64,000 nucleotides of DNA from an uncultured Akkermansia sp. (GTDB taxonomy: Bacteria > Verrucomicrobiota > Verrucomicrobiia > Verrucomicrobiales > Akkermansiaceae). This document shows positions 35,771 to 44,319 of the stretch, piece by piece. The stretch lies in contig CASFPZ010000006.1 in assembly GCA_949296365.1 (NCBI GenBank), forward strand, positions 25,599 to 89,598, read 5' to 3'. The position numbers were made by a program, and so were the translations under genes. Under the pieces are notes generated by a model. It did no database searches and was not told the DNA's origin. It saw only the letters and a list, made by a program, of their open reading frames with translations. Position 1 is the first letter of the stretch, and each line of letters starts with the position of its first letter.

Positions 35771-36893
35771 AAGTTTCCAGTCGTCTCCGAAAGATCACCA
35801 GAGACAGAAGCATAGAACCCAGCGCCATTGCCAATATCACTATCAACTCATGTTGCAAATCCAGCAGGCTTGCTCCTTCCAGGAAGATTCTCTGCACGAC
35901 CGACATCCCATACCTCATTGGGTTCACCAAAGTCATGTCTTGAAAGATTTCGGGCATACACTCGATAGGAGTAGCAAATCCCGACAACATCACCATAGGC
36001 ACAACGACGAGAAATGTGCCTACCATGGCTTGTTGTAAGGTTTTTGCATATGTAGAAATACAAAGGCCTATACCCGTAGCTGTCATCACAAAAACCATTA
36101 AAACACCCGCCAAAAGAAAAAGCGATCCTCGGCACGGGATGTGGAACCAATACAAAACGACCAAAAGAACACAACAACTCTGGAAACAGCTAATGATCAT
36201 GATGGATAATGATTTACCCAAAATAATTTCATAGGGGCGATAGGGAGCTACCATCAACTGGTCAAATGTACCTTCTTCTTTTTCTCGCGCAATCGACAAT
36301 GACGCCGACAACACCGTATCCAACAATGCCAGAACAGCCAACAAACACGGAACCATAAAAATTCGGGTAATCATATTCACATTGAACCACGCTCGCGACT
36401 CAATGAGAATTCCCTGCCCTGCTAAATTAATTTGTCCAGCATGAGGACGTAAACTGAATGTTCTCGATATATCTTGCACATATCCCAAAGCAATACCCGC
36501 CGTATTGGAATTCCTGCCATCAGCAATCACTTGCACCACTCCCGGACGTCCAGATGCCATATCCTTTGCAAAACCTTGAGGAATAACCACCCCCATCACA
36601 ATGTCTTTTTGCTCAATTAATTTATTCATTTCCCGGTTCGACTCGACATTGGCCATTCGCCTGAAAATCCCATTTCCCTCCAAGGCTGCAATATATTCCC
36701 GGGACCATGAGCTATGGTCCAAATCCCAGACAGCATACGGGACCTCCTGGATATCCATCGTAGCAGCATAACCAAAAATACATATTTGCAAAATAGGCGG
36801 CATAATGACCGACATTCGGCTTCTTAGATCTCTCATCACAGCCCAAAGTTCTTTGATTACTAAGGCTATCATCCGAACGAAAAAATCATTCAT
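35769..36893 (-). CDS. ABC-2 type transporter permease (exporter, last gene)
   Basis: A 374-residue inner-membrane subunit of an ABC-2 exporter. One helix sits near the N-terminus (VIMPPILQICIFGYAATMDIQEV), followed by a large periplasmic region with WDLDHSSWSREYIAAL and VIADGRNSNTAGIALGYV. A cluster of five helices fills the C-terminal half, with the ABC-2 signature REKEEGTFDQLMVAPYRPYEIILGKSL. This layout is that of YhhJ-type permeases. Its ATG overlaps the TGA of the preceding permease gene (ATGA), so the two should be made in equal amounts. Works with the HlyD-like adaptor and tandem ATPase upstream to export an unknown substrate. Confidence 0.85.
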   Translation of the reverse strand: MNDFFVRMIALVIKELWAVMRDLRSRMSVIMPPILQICIFGYAATMDIQEVPYAVWDLDHSSWSREYIAALEGNGIFRRMANVESNREMNKLIEQKDIVMGVVIPQGFAKDMASGRPGVVQVIADGRNSNTAGIALGYVQDISRTFSLRPHAGQINLAGQGILIESRAWFNVNMITRIFMVPCLLAVLALLDTVLSASLSIAREKEEGTFDQLMVAPYRPYEIILGKSLSIMIISCFQSCCVLLVVLYWFHIPCRGSLFLLAGVLMVFVMTATGIGLCISTYAKTLQQAMVGTFLVVVPMVMLSGFATPIECMPEIFQDMTLVNPMRYGMSVVQRIFLEGASLLDLQHELIVILAMALGSMLLSLVIFRRRLET

Positions 36894-38005
36894 GGCTCTA
36901 AACTTTTGGGAGATTTGATATAAGCGATCACAAGAAGTACCACAGCAAAAACGGCCAAAGCGATACACCCAGGGACCAACAGAGCAGGCACATTGCCAGA
37001 TAAGAAGACACTAATCATCATATTCATGTAATACTTAGCTGGTACGACCCATGTGACAGCTTGAACGAACGCAGGCATATTCAATATATCGTACACAAAT
37101 CCACTGAGCATCAACGCAGGCATAAATGTCCCCAATATTGCCAACTGGCACGATATAAATTGGTTCTTCGTCAAGGTCGAAATGACAAGGCCCAAGCCCA
37201 ACGCTACCACTAAATACAAGACAGAAATTCCAATTAACACAAAGAGGCTTCCACGCAACGGTATCTGGAAAATGTAAATAGCGAACAACACAGAGATAGC
37301 AAAACTCACCATTGCCAACATGAAATTGCTAAGCCCTTTGGCTAATAATACCTCCCAATTGCATATGGGCGTTGAGTACAACCCTTCAATAGTCCCCCGT
37401 TCATATTCTCGAGACATCACTAAAGCCGTCAACAAAGATCCAATCATCGTCAAGATGATAACAATGCAGCCCGGAACCAAATAATAGTGGCTGTCCATAG
37501 CATCATTGTAACGGATTCTGGGGATTACTAACACGGTGCCAGGAGCTACCCCCAAAGTTTCAGTAGCCCATGCGGACACAACCGCACGAGTATAATTGCT
37601 TGTTAACCTCGCTTGATTGGCATTCACTCCGTTAACAACAATTTGCACAGTTGCTTCGCCACGATATGAAGATTCCCCAAAATCACTAGGAATAGAAACA
37701 AAAGCATCCACCTGGTGTAACCGCAAAGCTTCCTCTGCGTCGTGAATTGAATGAACTTGCCGAAGATGAAAAAACGGAGATAATGCCAATTTAGACATGA
37801 GCGAATGCGACGCCTCCGAGGCAACAGGCGCATACCATGCCACGCGTATCCTCTGGATATCTAGGCTCAGCCCATAACCAAATAAAATTAACAAAACGGC
37901 TGGGAGCACAATAGCAATAGCTAAATTCCCCGGATCCCGTCTGATCTGAGACAATTCTTTGACAACAAGAGCATAAATCCTCAACAACGATCCAGGCGAT
38001 CTCAT
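36890..38005 (-). CDS. ABC-2 type transporter permease (exporter, third gene)
   Basis: A 371-residue paralogue of the next gene, with the same plan: an N-terminal helix (NLAIAIVLPAVLLILFGYGLSLD), a periplasmic domain (VSIPSDFGESSYRGEATVQIVVNG) and C-terminal helices with SREYERGTIEGLYSTPICNWEVLLAKGL. An AGGAGG Shine-Dalgarno sequence at 38017-38022 lies 11 nt before the ATG at 38005, which decides that start. A GTG that overlaps the ATPase stop would have the AGGAGG directly against it. The two permeases probably form a heterodimer. Confidence 0.85.
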   Translation of the reverse strand: MRSPGSLLRIYALVVKELSQIRRDPGNLAIAIVLPAVLLILFGYGLSLDIQRIRVAWYAPVASEASHSLMSKLALSPFFHLRQVHSIHDAEEALRLHQVDAFVSIPSDFGESSYRGEATVQIVVNGVNANQARLTSNYTRAVVSAWATETLGVAPGTVLVIPRIRYNDAMDSHYYLVPGCIVIILTMIGSLLTALVMSREYERGTIEGLYSTPICNWEVLLAKGLSNFMLAMVSFAISVLFAIYIFQIPLRGSLFVLIGISVLYLVVALGLGLVISTLTKNQFISCQLAILGTFMPALMLSGFVYDILNMPAFVQAVTWVVPAKYYMNMMISVFLSGNVPALLVPGCIALAVFAVVLLVIAYIKSPKSLEP

Positions 38006-38013
38006 GTTTTTAT

Positions 38014-39759
38014 TCACCTCCTTTTGATGAAATTCTTTGTAATGCAGAGGAAAGCCTCTTCTAAGGATTTAATAGGCAGACCTTGTTGACGACCAGCCAG
38101 GTTCCTGATATCCAATGGGCTTCCCTGAGCCAGACTCACACCGTCCATCATAATAATCATGCGATCGCAATACTCCGCCTCATCTAGAAAGTGAGTTGTA
38201 ATAACGATCGTTACCCCTCTGTCAGCCAACTCATGAATTTTGTTCCAAAATTCACGTCGAGCAATCGGATCAGCTCCGGAGGTTGCCTCGTCCAGGAACA
38301 AAATTTCAGGTTCATGTAACAACGCGCAAGCCATCCCCAACCTCTGCTTGTATCCCCCCGGCAGCAATCTGGCCGATATTTTCAAATAATCTGACAACTC
38401 AAAATCATGTACAACCCGGGCAATAGCCTCTCGTTTTTTACTCCCCGCCATCCCATACGCTCCTGCAAAAAAATCTAAATTTTGGGCTGCGGTCAAATTG
38501 CCATACTGAGAGAATTTCTGAGCGACATAACCGATTTTTCGTCGGGCATCCGGTGCTGCCGTCTGTAAATCGACGTCTGCGACTTTCAATGTGCCAGCCG
38601 TCGCAGACAATAATCCGCACAACATTCGAAACGTAGTCGTTTTGCCCGCACCATTCGGACCCAATAGACCAAAAATTTCGCCTTTTTTGACACAAAAACT
38701 GACGTGATCCACAGCAGTAAATAAGCCAAATTTTCTTACCAAATCCTGTACAACAATCACAGGAGTTTGATCTTCAGTTAATTGGGGTTCTAGCATTCCC
38801 GGCGAAACGACCACTTTGTTGTTATTTTCATTGAGAGAGAATCGCTTGTTCAACAGCATCATGAATCCATCAGCAAATTCCGGGTCAGTTGATTCTACCG
38901 TTCCGCTCGACAATGCCTCCAATTCACCCACTGGAATTTCCGTTGTCACCCGAATCCAATTCCCTTCTGGCGACACATTTATCATCGCAGGCCAATTAGC
39001 CAACCGACGATGAAGAGTTCTTAAATTTTCGCCATTCCCCACATACAGCCGATAAGTTTTTCCCTCGGCCACCTGAATCACCTGGTCTGGCGAGCAATTG
39101 CATAACATTTCCCCTTCGTAAAGCACTAAGACTCTATCGCAATAACCAGATTCGTCCATATAAGACGTACTCGCCAATACACTCATTCCGCTTTCTTTTA
39201 CCGCCTGTTGAATCATCATCCACAATTCCCTCCGGGACATTGGATCCACCCCTACAGTAGGTTCATCTAACAACATTAGTTTCGGCGAAGAAATCAAACA
39301 GCAACACAACGCTAACTTTTGCTTCATTCCACCTGATAATTTCCCAGCCAACCTCTCCGAGAAACGTTCCAGAGAGGCCATGCGCAACAAGCGCTTCATT
39401 TTCTCTTGTTGCTCCTGCCCGCATATCCCATGCAGTCTTGCATAAAGCACTAAATTTTCTTGTACAGTGAGATCTTCGTACAAGCCCAACCTCTGAGGCA
39501 TATATCCTATCCGTTTCTGGATCTCTGGTGCTTGTTTCGCCACATCAAATCCGAAGACCCGCATCTGCCCCGTACTTGGTTTCATTAAGCCAGTTACAAT
39601 CCTTATCAGAGTTGATTTTCCTGCGCCATCCGGACCCAATACTCCAATTATCTCTCCTTTTTTCATGCGGAAAGAAACACCCCTGAGAGCAGAGACATTC
39701 TCTCCAGCTTCATTTTTGAAAACCTTCTCAAGTTGGTTAGCATCTATTATCCAATTCAT
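38014..39759 (-). CDS. ABC transporter ATP-binding protein with two fused nucleotide-binding domains
   Basis: A 581-residue tandem ATPase powering the exporter. The first domain has Walker A GPDGAGKSTLIRI near residue 40, signature LSGGMKQKLALC and Walker B LMLLDEPTVGVDP. The second has Walker A GPNGAGKTTTFRM near 360, a signature altered to LPGGYKQRLGMA, and Walker B ILFLDEATSGADP. This arrangement matches RbbA/YhiH-type exporters whose permeases are YhhJ-like, although the membrane segment of RbbA is missing here and is supplied by two separate permeases. Its ATG overlaps the stop of the adaptor gene. Confidence 0.88.
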   Translation of the reverse strand: MNWIIDANQLEKVFKNEAGENVSALRGVSFRMKKGEIIGVLGPDGAGKSTLIRIVTGLMKPSTGQMRVFGFDVAKQAPEIQKRIGYMPQRLGLYEDLTVQENLVLYARLHGICGQEQQEKMKRLLRMASLERFSERLAGKLSGGMKQKLALCCCLISSPKLMLLDEPTVGVDPMSRRELWMMIQQAVKESGMSVLASTSYMDESGYCDRVLVLYEGEMLCNCSPDQVIQVAEGKTYRLYVGNGENLRTLHRRLANWPAMINVSPEGNWIRVTTEIPVGELEALSSGTVESTDPEFADGFMMLLNKRFSLNENNNKVVVSPGMLEPQLTEDQTPVIVVQDLVRKFGLFTAVDHVSFCVKKGEIFGLLGPNGAGKTTTFRMLCGLLSATAGTLKVADVDLQTAAPDARRKIGYVAQKFSQYGNLTAAQNLDFFAGAYGMAGSKKREAIARVVHDFELSDYLKISARLLPGGYKQRLGMACALLHEPEILFLDEATSGADPIARREFWNKIHELADRGVTIVITTHFLDEAEYCDRMIIMMDGVSLAQGSPLDIRNLAGRQQGLPIKSLEEAFLCITKNFIKRR

Positions 39760-40757
39760 GGGTGATTCGCCACTGAGTTTTCCCAAATGCGTACCGTAAC
39801 CGGCGCCCCCAAGCACAACTTATGTTCCGGATCATCAACAATGATCCGAACCTCATACACAAGAGCCGTTCTCAATTCCGGTGTTTCCACATTTTTGGGG
39901 GTAAACTCCGCCATTGAAGAAATAAACCCAATTTGCCCCTTGAAAACATGCTTGGGAAAAGCATCTGCCTCCACTTCAGCAGCCATACCGGTGCGCACCT
40001 TTCCCAATTGAGTCTCAGTTAAATACGCCCGTACCCATTTTACCTCCATCACTGAAAGCAAAAAAACCGGTCTTTGAGGAGAAGCCATATCCCCTGGTTC
40101 CAAGATTCGATTCCTCACCACCGCGTCGCAGGGTGCATACAACACCGTGTCTGCCATCTTTTGTTGCAAGATATCATACTCTTTTTCAGCACGCTTCCAC
40201 TCAGCTTCCGCCAAACGAATATCTTCGACTCTCGACCCCGCTAACAGCAATTCTAATTCTTTCTCTTTAACCTTCACATACGCTTTTGCCGTTTTCTCCG
40301 CCGCTTTAGCATCAGTCGCCTCTTGTACTGACACAGCTTGGTTCTTTGACAAGGGTACATACCGTTCTCGCCGTGTTTTCGTATTCTCCCACACCGCCTT
40401 TGCTGCTTCCAACGCTGCCTGTGCTCGAGCGATTTCTTCCTGGCGAGGGCCATTCTTCACCTTCAAATAATTTTGTTTCGCCGCTTCGCATGCTATTGCC
40501 GCTGCTTCAAGCTCCTTTTTTATTCGCGTAGTTTCCAACGAGGCTAGTTTATCTCCTTTCTTCACCCAACTACCCTCTTCCACATTCACTTCAGAGACAC
40601 GTTCGTTCAATAAAAATGCTGCATCAACCTGCCGCAAATCTACATTCCCATACAAGGTTATCCCTTCAAGTTCCGTTTTTTTGCAAACGGTAAAAATCAA
40701 GTAAATACCTCCAATCACGAGGCCTAAACCCAATATGGCAATGAAGGTCTTTTTCAT
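39756..40757 (-). CDS. HlyD-family periplasmic adaptor (membrane fusion protein)
   Basis: A 333-residue adaptor, YhiI-like, linking the ABC exporter to an outer-membrane channel. An N-terminal membrane anchor (FIAILGLGLVIGGIYLIF) is followed by a lipoyl half (VDAAFLLNERVSEVNVEEGSWVKKGDKLASLET near residues 45-75). A long helical hairpin spans about 80-200 (many AEAA/KEL heptads), followed by a second lipoyl half (LYAPCDAVVRNRILEPGDM) and a beta barrel. It is the first gene of the four-gene operon. The ATG at 40757 was chosen because the membrane anchor starts there. No TolC-like gene is in the window. Confidence 0.85.
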   Translation of the reverse strand: MKKTFIAILGLGLVIGGIYLIFTVCKKTELEGITLYGNVDLRQVDAAFLLNERVSEVNVEEGSWVKKGDKLASLETTRIKKELEAAAIACEAAKQNYLKVKNGPRQEEIARAQAALEAAKAVWENTKTRRERYVPLSKNQAVSVQEATDAKAAEKTAKAYVKVKEKELELLLAGSRVEDIRLAEAEWKRAEKEYDILQQKMADTVLYAPCDAVVRNRILEPGDMASPQRPVFLLSVMEVKWVRAYLTETQLGKVRTGMAAEVEADAFPKHVFKGQIGFISSMAEFTPKNVETPELRTALVYEVRIIVDDPEHKLCLGAPVTVRIWENSVANHP

Positions 40758-41181
40758 GACTAATCCATTCTGTTCAATCGTTTGATAAACTATTAGATTA
40801 CATTTCGTATATAAAAATTTTGATCCTTCTGTCAACTACATTCGACATTGCTTGGGAATAGATGTTTCAGTCTACTTCCGATTTTCAAATATTTAGCAAC
40901 GAGCGAATTTTGTTCATCATACAAGAGGGATAGTCCCTTCTTTAGACGTAGAATCAATGGTTTATTAAGGGATTGCGATAACAAGACCTGTCGCTTCTTT
41001 TCATCAAATCGGAGGTGCCGCGAAAGGCCCGCCCGATCTTTCTTTTTACTTCTTGAAATGCATGGTTACAATCTTCAATAGTTTCCTCTGGTTTAGTGTC
41101 AATCTAGCCTCAGCGGAAATTTTTACAAAATGATACAACACGAGATTCAGAAGGGTTATTACCTCCCACTCATCATTTTTG
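40758..41181. other. Intergenic stretch, no supported gene
   Basis: About 420 bp between the exporter operon and addA, upstream of the exporter and beyond the 3' end of addA. It is T-rich on the plus strand; open frames are short and without domains. It must hold the exporter promoter, but I could not choose one, and no regulator gene (TetR, MarR) is visible. Confidence 0.4.
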
Positions 41182-44100
41182 TTATGAGAAGACAACAGCT
41201 TTTCCAGAACTAACAGCCAGGATCACACATTGGGATTTTTCCGGGGGAACTTTGTATACACGACAAAGAAGGTCACGGTACATGCGCAACTGGTTAGCAT
41301 GCCGTTCCATGAGAATCACAGGGGCAGTTTGGGCATCCGTTTTGTAGTCAAGTACAGTCAAACAATCACGCCGTAACATAACACGGTCAGCCTTTCCGCT
41401 GACAATCACTCCATTTAGTACCCCAGAAACAGGGCATTCAAGCATCAACAACGTCTCATCATCTGGGCGTTGCAACCATTTCTTGAAATCTTCTGATTCT
41501 ATAGCATTGATGACAACCCTAGAGACCTCAGGGTCGATATCAGTTGGAATCTGGAACATATCATCCAGCCATTCGAGTCGTTCGAGTAATTGATGGACGA
41601 GAGTTCCTATGCGCATACCTCGTCGTCGGTTCAGCGAATACGGGCTTAACTGATTTTTCTCAACCAGCTCTGTCACACTATCTCGGTGAAGCCTCATAGG
41701 AGGGGCCAATTGATATTGGGCTTTTACCTGATCCTCCGTTATTTCTGAGGATTGTTGACACACAAAATCTTCAAACCAGTCATGACGCCCCATTGTAAAA
41801 GGAACTTGATCCAGATTCGCCAAATTACAAGCATGACCAATAATTGTTGACATAGTGCAGCTACTCATATTATTAGGCTTGTTCTCCTTCTTTGGCTGTT
41901 TAACAATGAGGTAAAGAGCGCGTTTAGCACGAGTCAAAGCTACGTACAGTTTACAAAATCCCTCGTATTCCTGCTGTTGTACCCATTGGTTCCTCATTGC
42001 CAATAAATCGTCATCCCACTCCACAGTCCTTTTATTCAGCGAAGGGATCATATCTAGAACATTCCCGAATTCATCCTCGTTTTTTAACAATCTCAAATGC
42101 GTTGCATCGCCCAGATTTTTCATTCTTCCCATTGGCAGGATCACCATATCAAATTCCAAGCCTTTCGCTTTGTGCCAAGTTAGGATTTGTACGTTGACAG
42201 TCGAGGCATGTTCTCTCTTTTTCATCGCTTTCATCGTGCGCAACCAAGCCTCAAGATCCTCACCCGAACCATCGTCAAACTTAGCAGACTCTTCTTTCCA
42301 CGTGATGAAACGATTCATGATAAAGTCATTTAATAACTCTGGAGCATCCCGGCGGATGAGATGCTCCCATTCAGTCAACACGGCCGACACACCTGAACAT
42401 TCGTAGATACGACGCCATGCACTCCACGTTCCAGCCTCGTCATCAACAACCAACCATCGATGCAACGGTGAATGGATCACATGCTTCCAAGCAAAACGAT
42501 CTCCAGGGTGGTACAACCATTTGAAAAAATCAATCAACGCCACCCCCAATCGAGTATCCGTCCCTACCTCAACATCCGACTCAACCTCCACCTCAAATCT
42601 TCCCCCTTCGTCGCTAGTCAACCACTCTCGAAGAGCAGCAGCTTCATGATTTGTTCCTACTAAAATGGCACAGGTTAAGCCTCGTTCCTGAGGGCGAACC
42701 TCATTCAAAATTTTAGAAATTTCTTCTCGTTCCACTTCAGGCGGGAAGTTTCCTCGTCTGTCGCCTTCGAATTGTTTCACTCTAACGAACCCTTCCAGAG
42801 TAGCAGCTTTGCCACAGGCTTTATGAAGGCGAAAATGCCAACGCGCCACAGCTTCTGCGCTAGCTTCTGGAGCAGTATGTTTATAATCGCAGACAAGATT
42901 TACAAAATCGAGAATAACAGGCGACGAACGATAACTATTGTCCATTTCCCATTCTACCAAGGATTCTTTCCAGGGCGATGAAGAAGCTAATGAGTCGAAA
43001 ATTTTAGGACTACCCCCCCTCCATTGGTAAATACTTTGTTTAGAATCACCCACGATAAACAATGTGCGCCGCCTATCTGGATCCTGAACAATTTCATCAA
43101 GAAATGGGCGGACAATATGCCATTGCATCATCGAGGTATCTTGGAATTCATCCAGCATCCAATGGTCAAACCAGCCATCCAGACGGAACTGAACCTTATT
43201 GAGCAACTCGGAACGTTCTTCCTGTTCATTGGGTAATAACAATCGAGCAATATCATTAAAAGTCATCATTCCAGCGCCGCGTACCTCTCGATCGTATAAT
43301 TTTTCAAATTTTTCCATGATCGAATACATCCCCTGCATCCTCATTGCATTCCTAGAAACCAAGGTTTTTACCATCGAGGCACAGAGACTCTTCAATCCAC
43401 GCGCTGCCGATGGAGAAAGTAGGTAGGATTTCCTGCAATACGATATTTCACCAGCGTCATGGCGGATATCCAGCGGTCGCAACCATGTCGGCCATTCGAA
43501 TGTTTCACCCGTTTTCACAGCCTCAATAGACGTTTGCAGCCGATTCAACATTGATTCTTGAATTTCGTTTTGAAAAGACTTCAACACAGGTTGTAACTCC
43601 CAAATATTCGGAGCAGAGTCCCACCACCGGCCGTTTGGCACCAGCCAACGAGCAGCCCACACCGATTTATCGTGGTTCTCCAAAAGCAGGTCATGATTTT
43701 GTTTTACAAAGTCACGCAAAGACGTATCCATCCGTTCATTTTCCCGTCCATACGTTGCCAGTTGGAACCCCATCAGAAAAGAATCGAGTTCGTTATTATT
43801 ATCTAAGCGTTCATAGAGCTGCTGAAGGACTCTTGACTGTTCAAAATCCACTTTATACTCATCGATTTGCTGAACTTTTGTTATACCCAAATCGATAGCC
43901 AACACACGCGCCATTCGCGAGAAAAAGCTATCGAGAGTTCCCATATTCAGGCGGTCTAATTGATGCACCATCTCTTGCAAGAGTCGCAAAAATGTTTTTT
44001 GTTCAGGAAGCGGCCCCTGCCAATTACCATCGACGACCAACCCAGGGTGTTCTGCCGATCCTTGAATAGTTTCTACCACTTCGCTAGCCAAACGAGCCGC

Positions 44101-44316
44101 CTTAACTTCATCCAGAGCCCCCTCGGCTAAGCGAGACATAATGCGATTGAAGAATTCAGCAGCAGCTTTGCGAGTAAAAGTCAGTGCAATCATCTTCACA
44201 GGAGATACCCCTAAAACAAGTAAAGAAATAAAACGCAACGATAACTGATAGGTTTTTCCCGACCCAGCCGATGCGCTAATGCGTGTACTAATCAATGGTA
44301 AATTGTTCATAGGCAT
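41182..44316 (-). CDS. addA: AddA/RecB-like helicase-nuclease subunit
   Basis: A 1044-residue UvrD-type helicase fused to a RecB nuclease, which with AddB processes double-strand breaks for recombination and degrades foreign linear DNA. Helicase motifs in order: Walker A SASAGSGKTYQLSLRF near residue 15, LTFTRKAAAEF, DEFQDTSMMQWHIVRPF, IVGDSKQSIYQWRGG, TWHKAKGLEFDMVILPM and YVALTRAKRALYLIV. The C-terminal nuclease has VSGKADRVMLRRDCLTVLDYKTD with the catalytic D...DxK triad. The ATG at 44316 is 3 nt after the addB stop; a second ATG two codons in is possible. Confidence 0.85.
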   Translation of the reverse strand: MPMNNLPLISTRISASAGSGKTYQLSLRFISLLVLGVSPVKMIALTFTRKAAAEFFNRIMSRLAEGALDEVKAARLASEVVETIQGSAEHPGLVVDGNWQGPLPEQKTFLRLLQEMVHQLDRLNMGTLDSFFSRMARVLAIDLGITKVQQIDEYKVDFEQSRVLQQLYERLDNNNELDSFLMGFQLATYGRENERMDTSLRDFVKQNHDLLLENHDKSVWAARWLVPNGRWWDSAPNIWELQPVLKSFQNEIQESMLNRLQTSIEAVKTGETFEWPTWLRPLDIRHDAGEISYCRKSYLLSPSAARGLKSLCASMVKTLVSRNAMRMQGMYSIMEKFEKLYDREVRGAGMMTFNDIARLLLPNEQEERSELLNKVQFRLDGWFDHWMLDEFQDTSMMQWHIVRPFLDEIVQDPDRRRTLFIVGDSKQSIYQWRGGSPKIFDSLASSSPWKESLVEWEMDNSYRSSPVILDFVNLVCDYKHTAPEASAEAVARWHFRLHKACGKAATLEGFVRVKQFEGDRRGNFPPEVEREEISKILNEVRPQERGLTCAILVGTNHEAAALREWLTSDEGGRFEVEVESDVEVGTDTRLGVALIDFFKWLYHPGDRFAWKHVIHSPLHRWLVVDDEAGTWSAWRRIYECSGVSAVLTEWEHLIRRDAPELLNDFIMNRFITWKEESAKFDDGSGEDLEAWLRTMKAMKKREHASTVNVQILTWHKAKGLEFDMVILPMGRMKNLGDATHLRLLKNEDEFGNVLDMIPSLNKRTVEWDDDLLAMRNQWVQQQEYEGFCKLYVALTRAKRALYLIVKQPKKENKPNNMSSCTMSTIIGHACNLANLDQVPFTMGRHDWFEDFVCQQSSEITEDQVKAQYQLAPPMRLHRDSVTELVEKNQLSPYSLNRRRGMRIGTLVHQLLERLEWLDDMFQIPTDIDPEVSRVVINAIESEDFKKWLQRPDDETLLMLECPVSGVLNGVIVSGKADRVMLRRDCLTVLDYKTDAQTAPVILMERHANQLRMYRDLLCRVYKVPPEKSQCVILAVSSGKAVVFS

Positions 44317-44319
44317 ACA

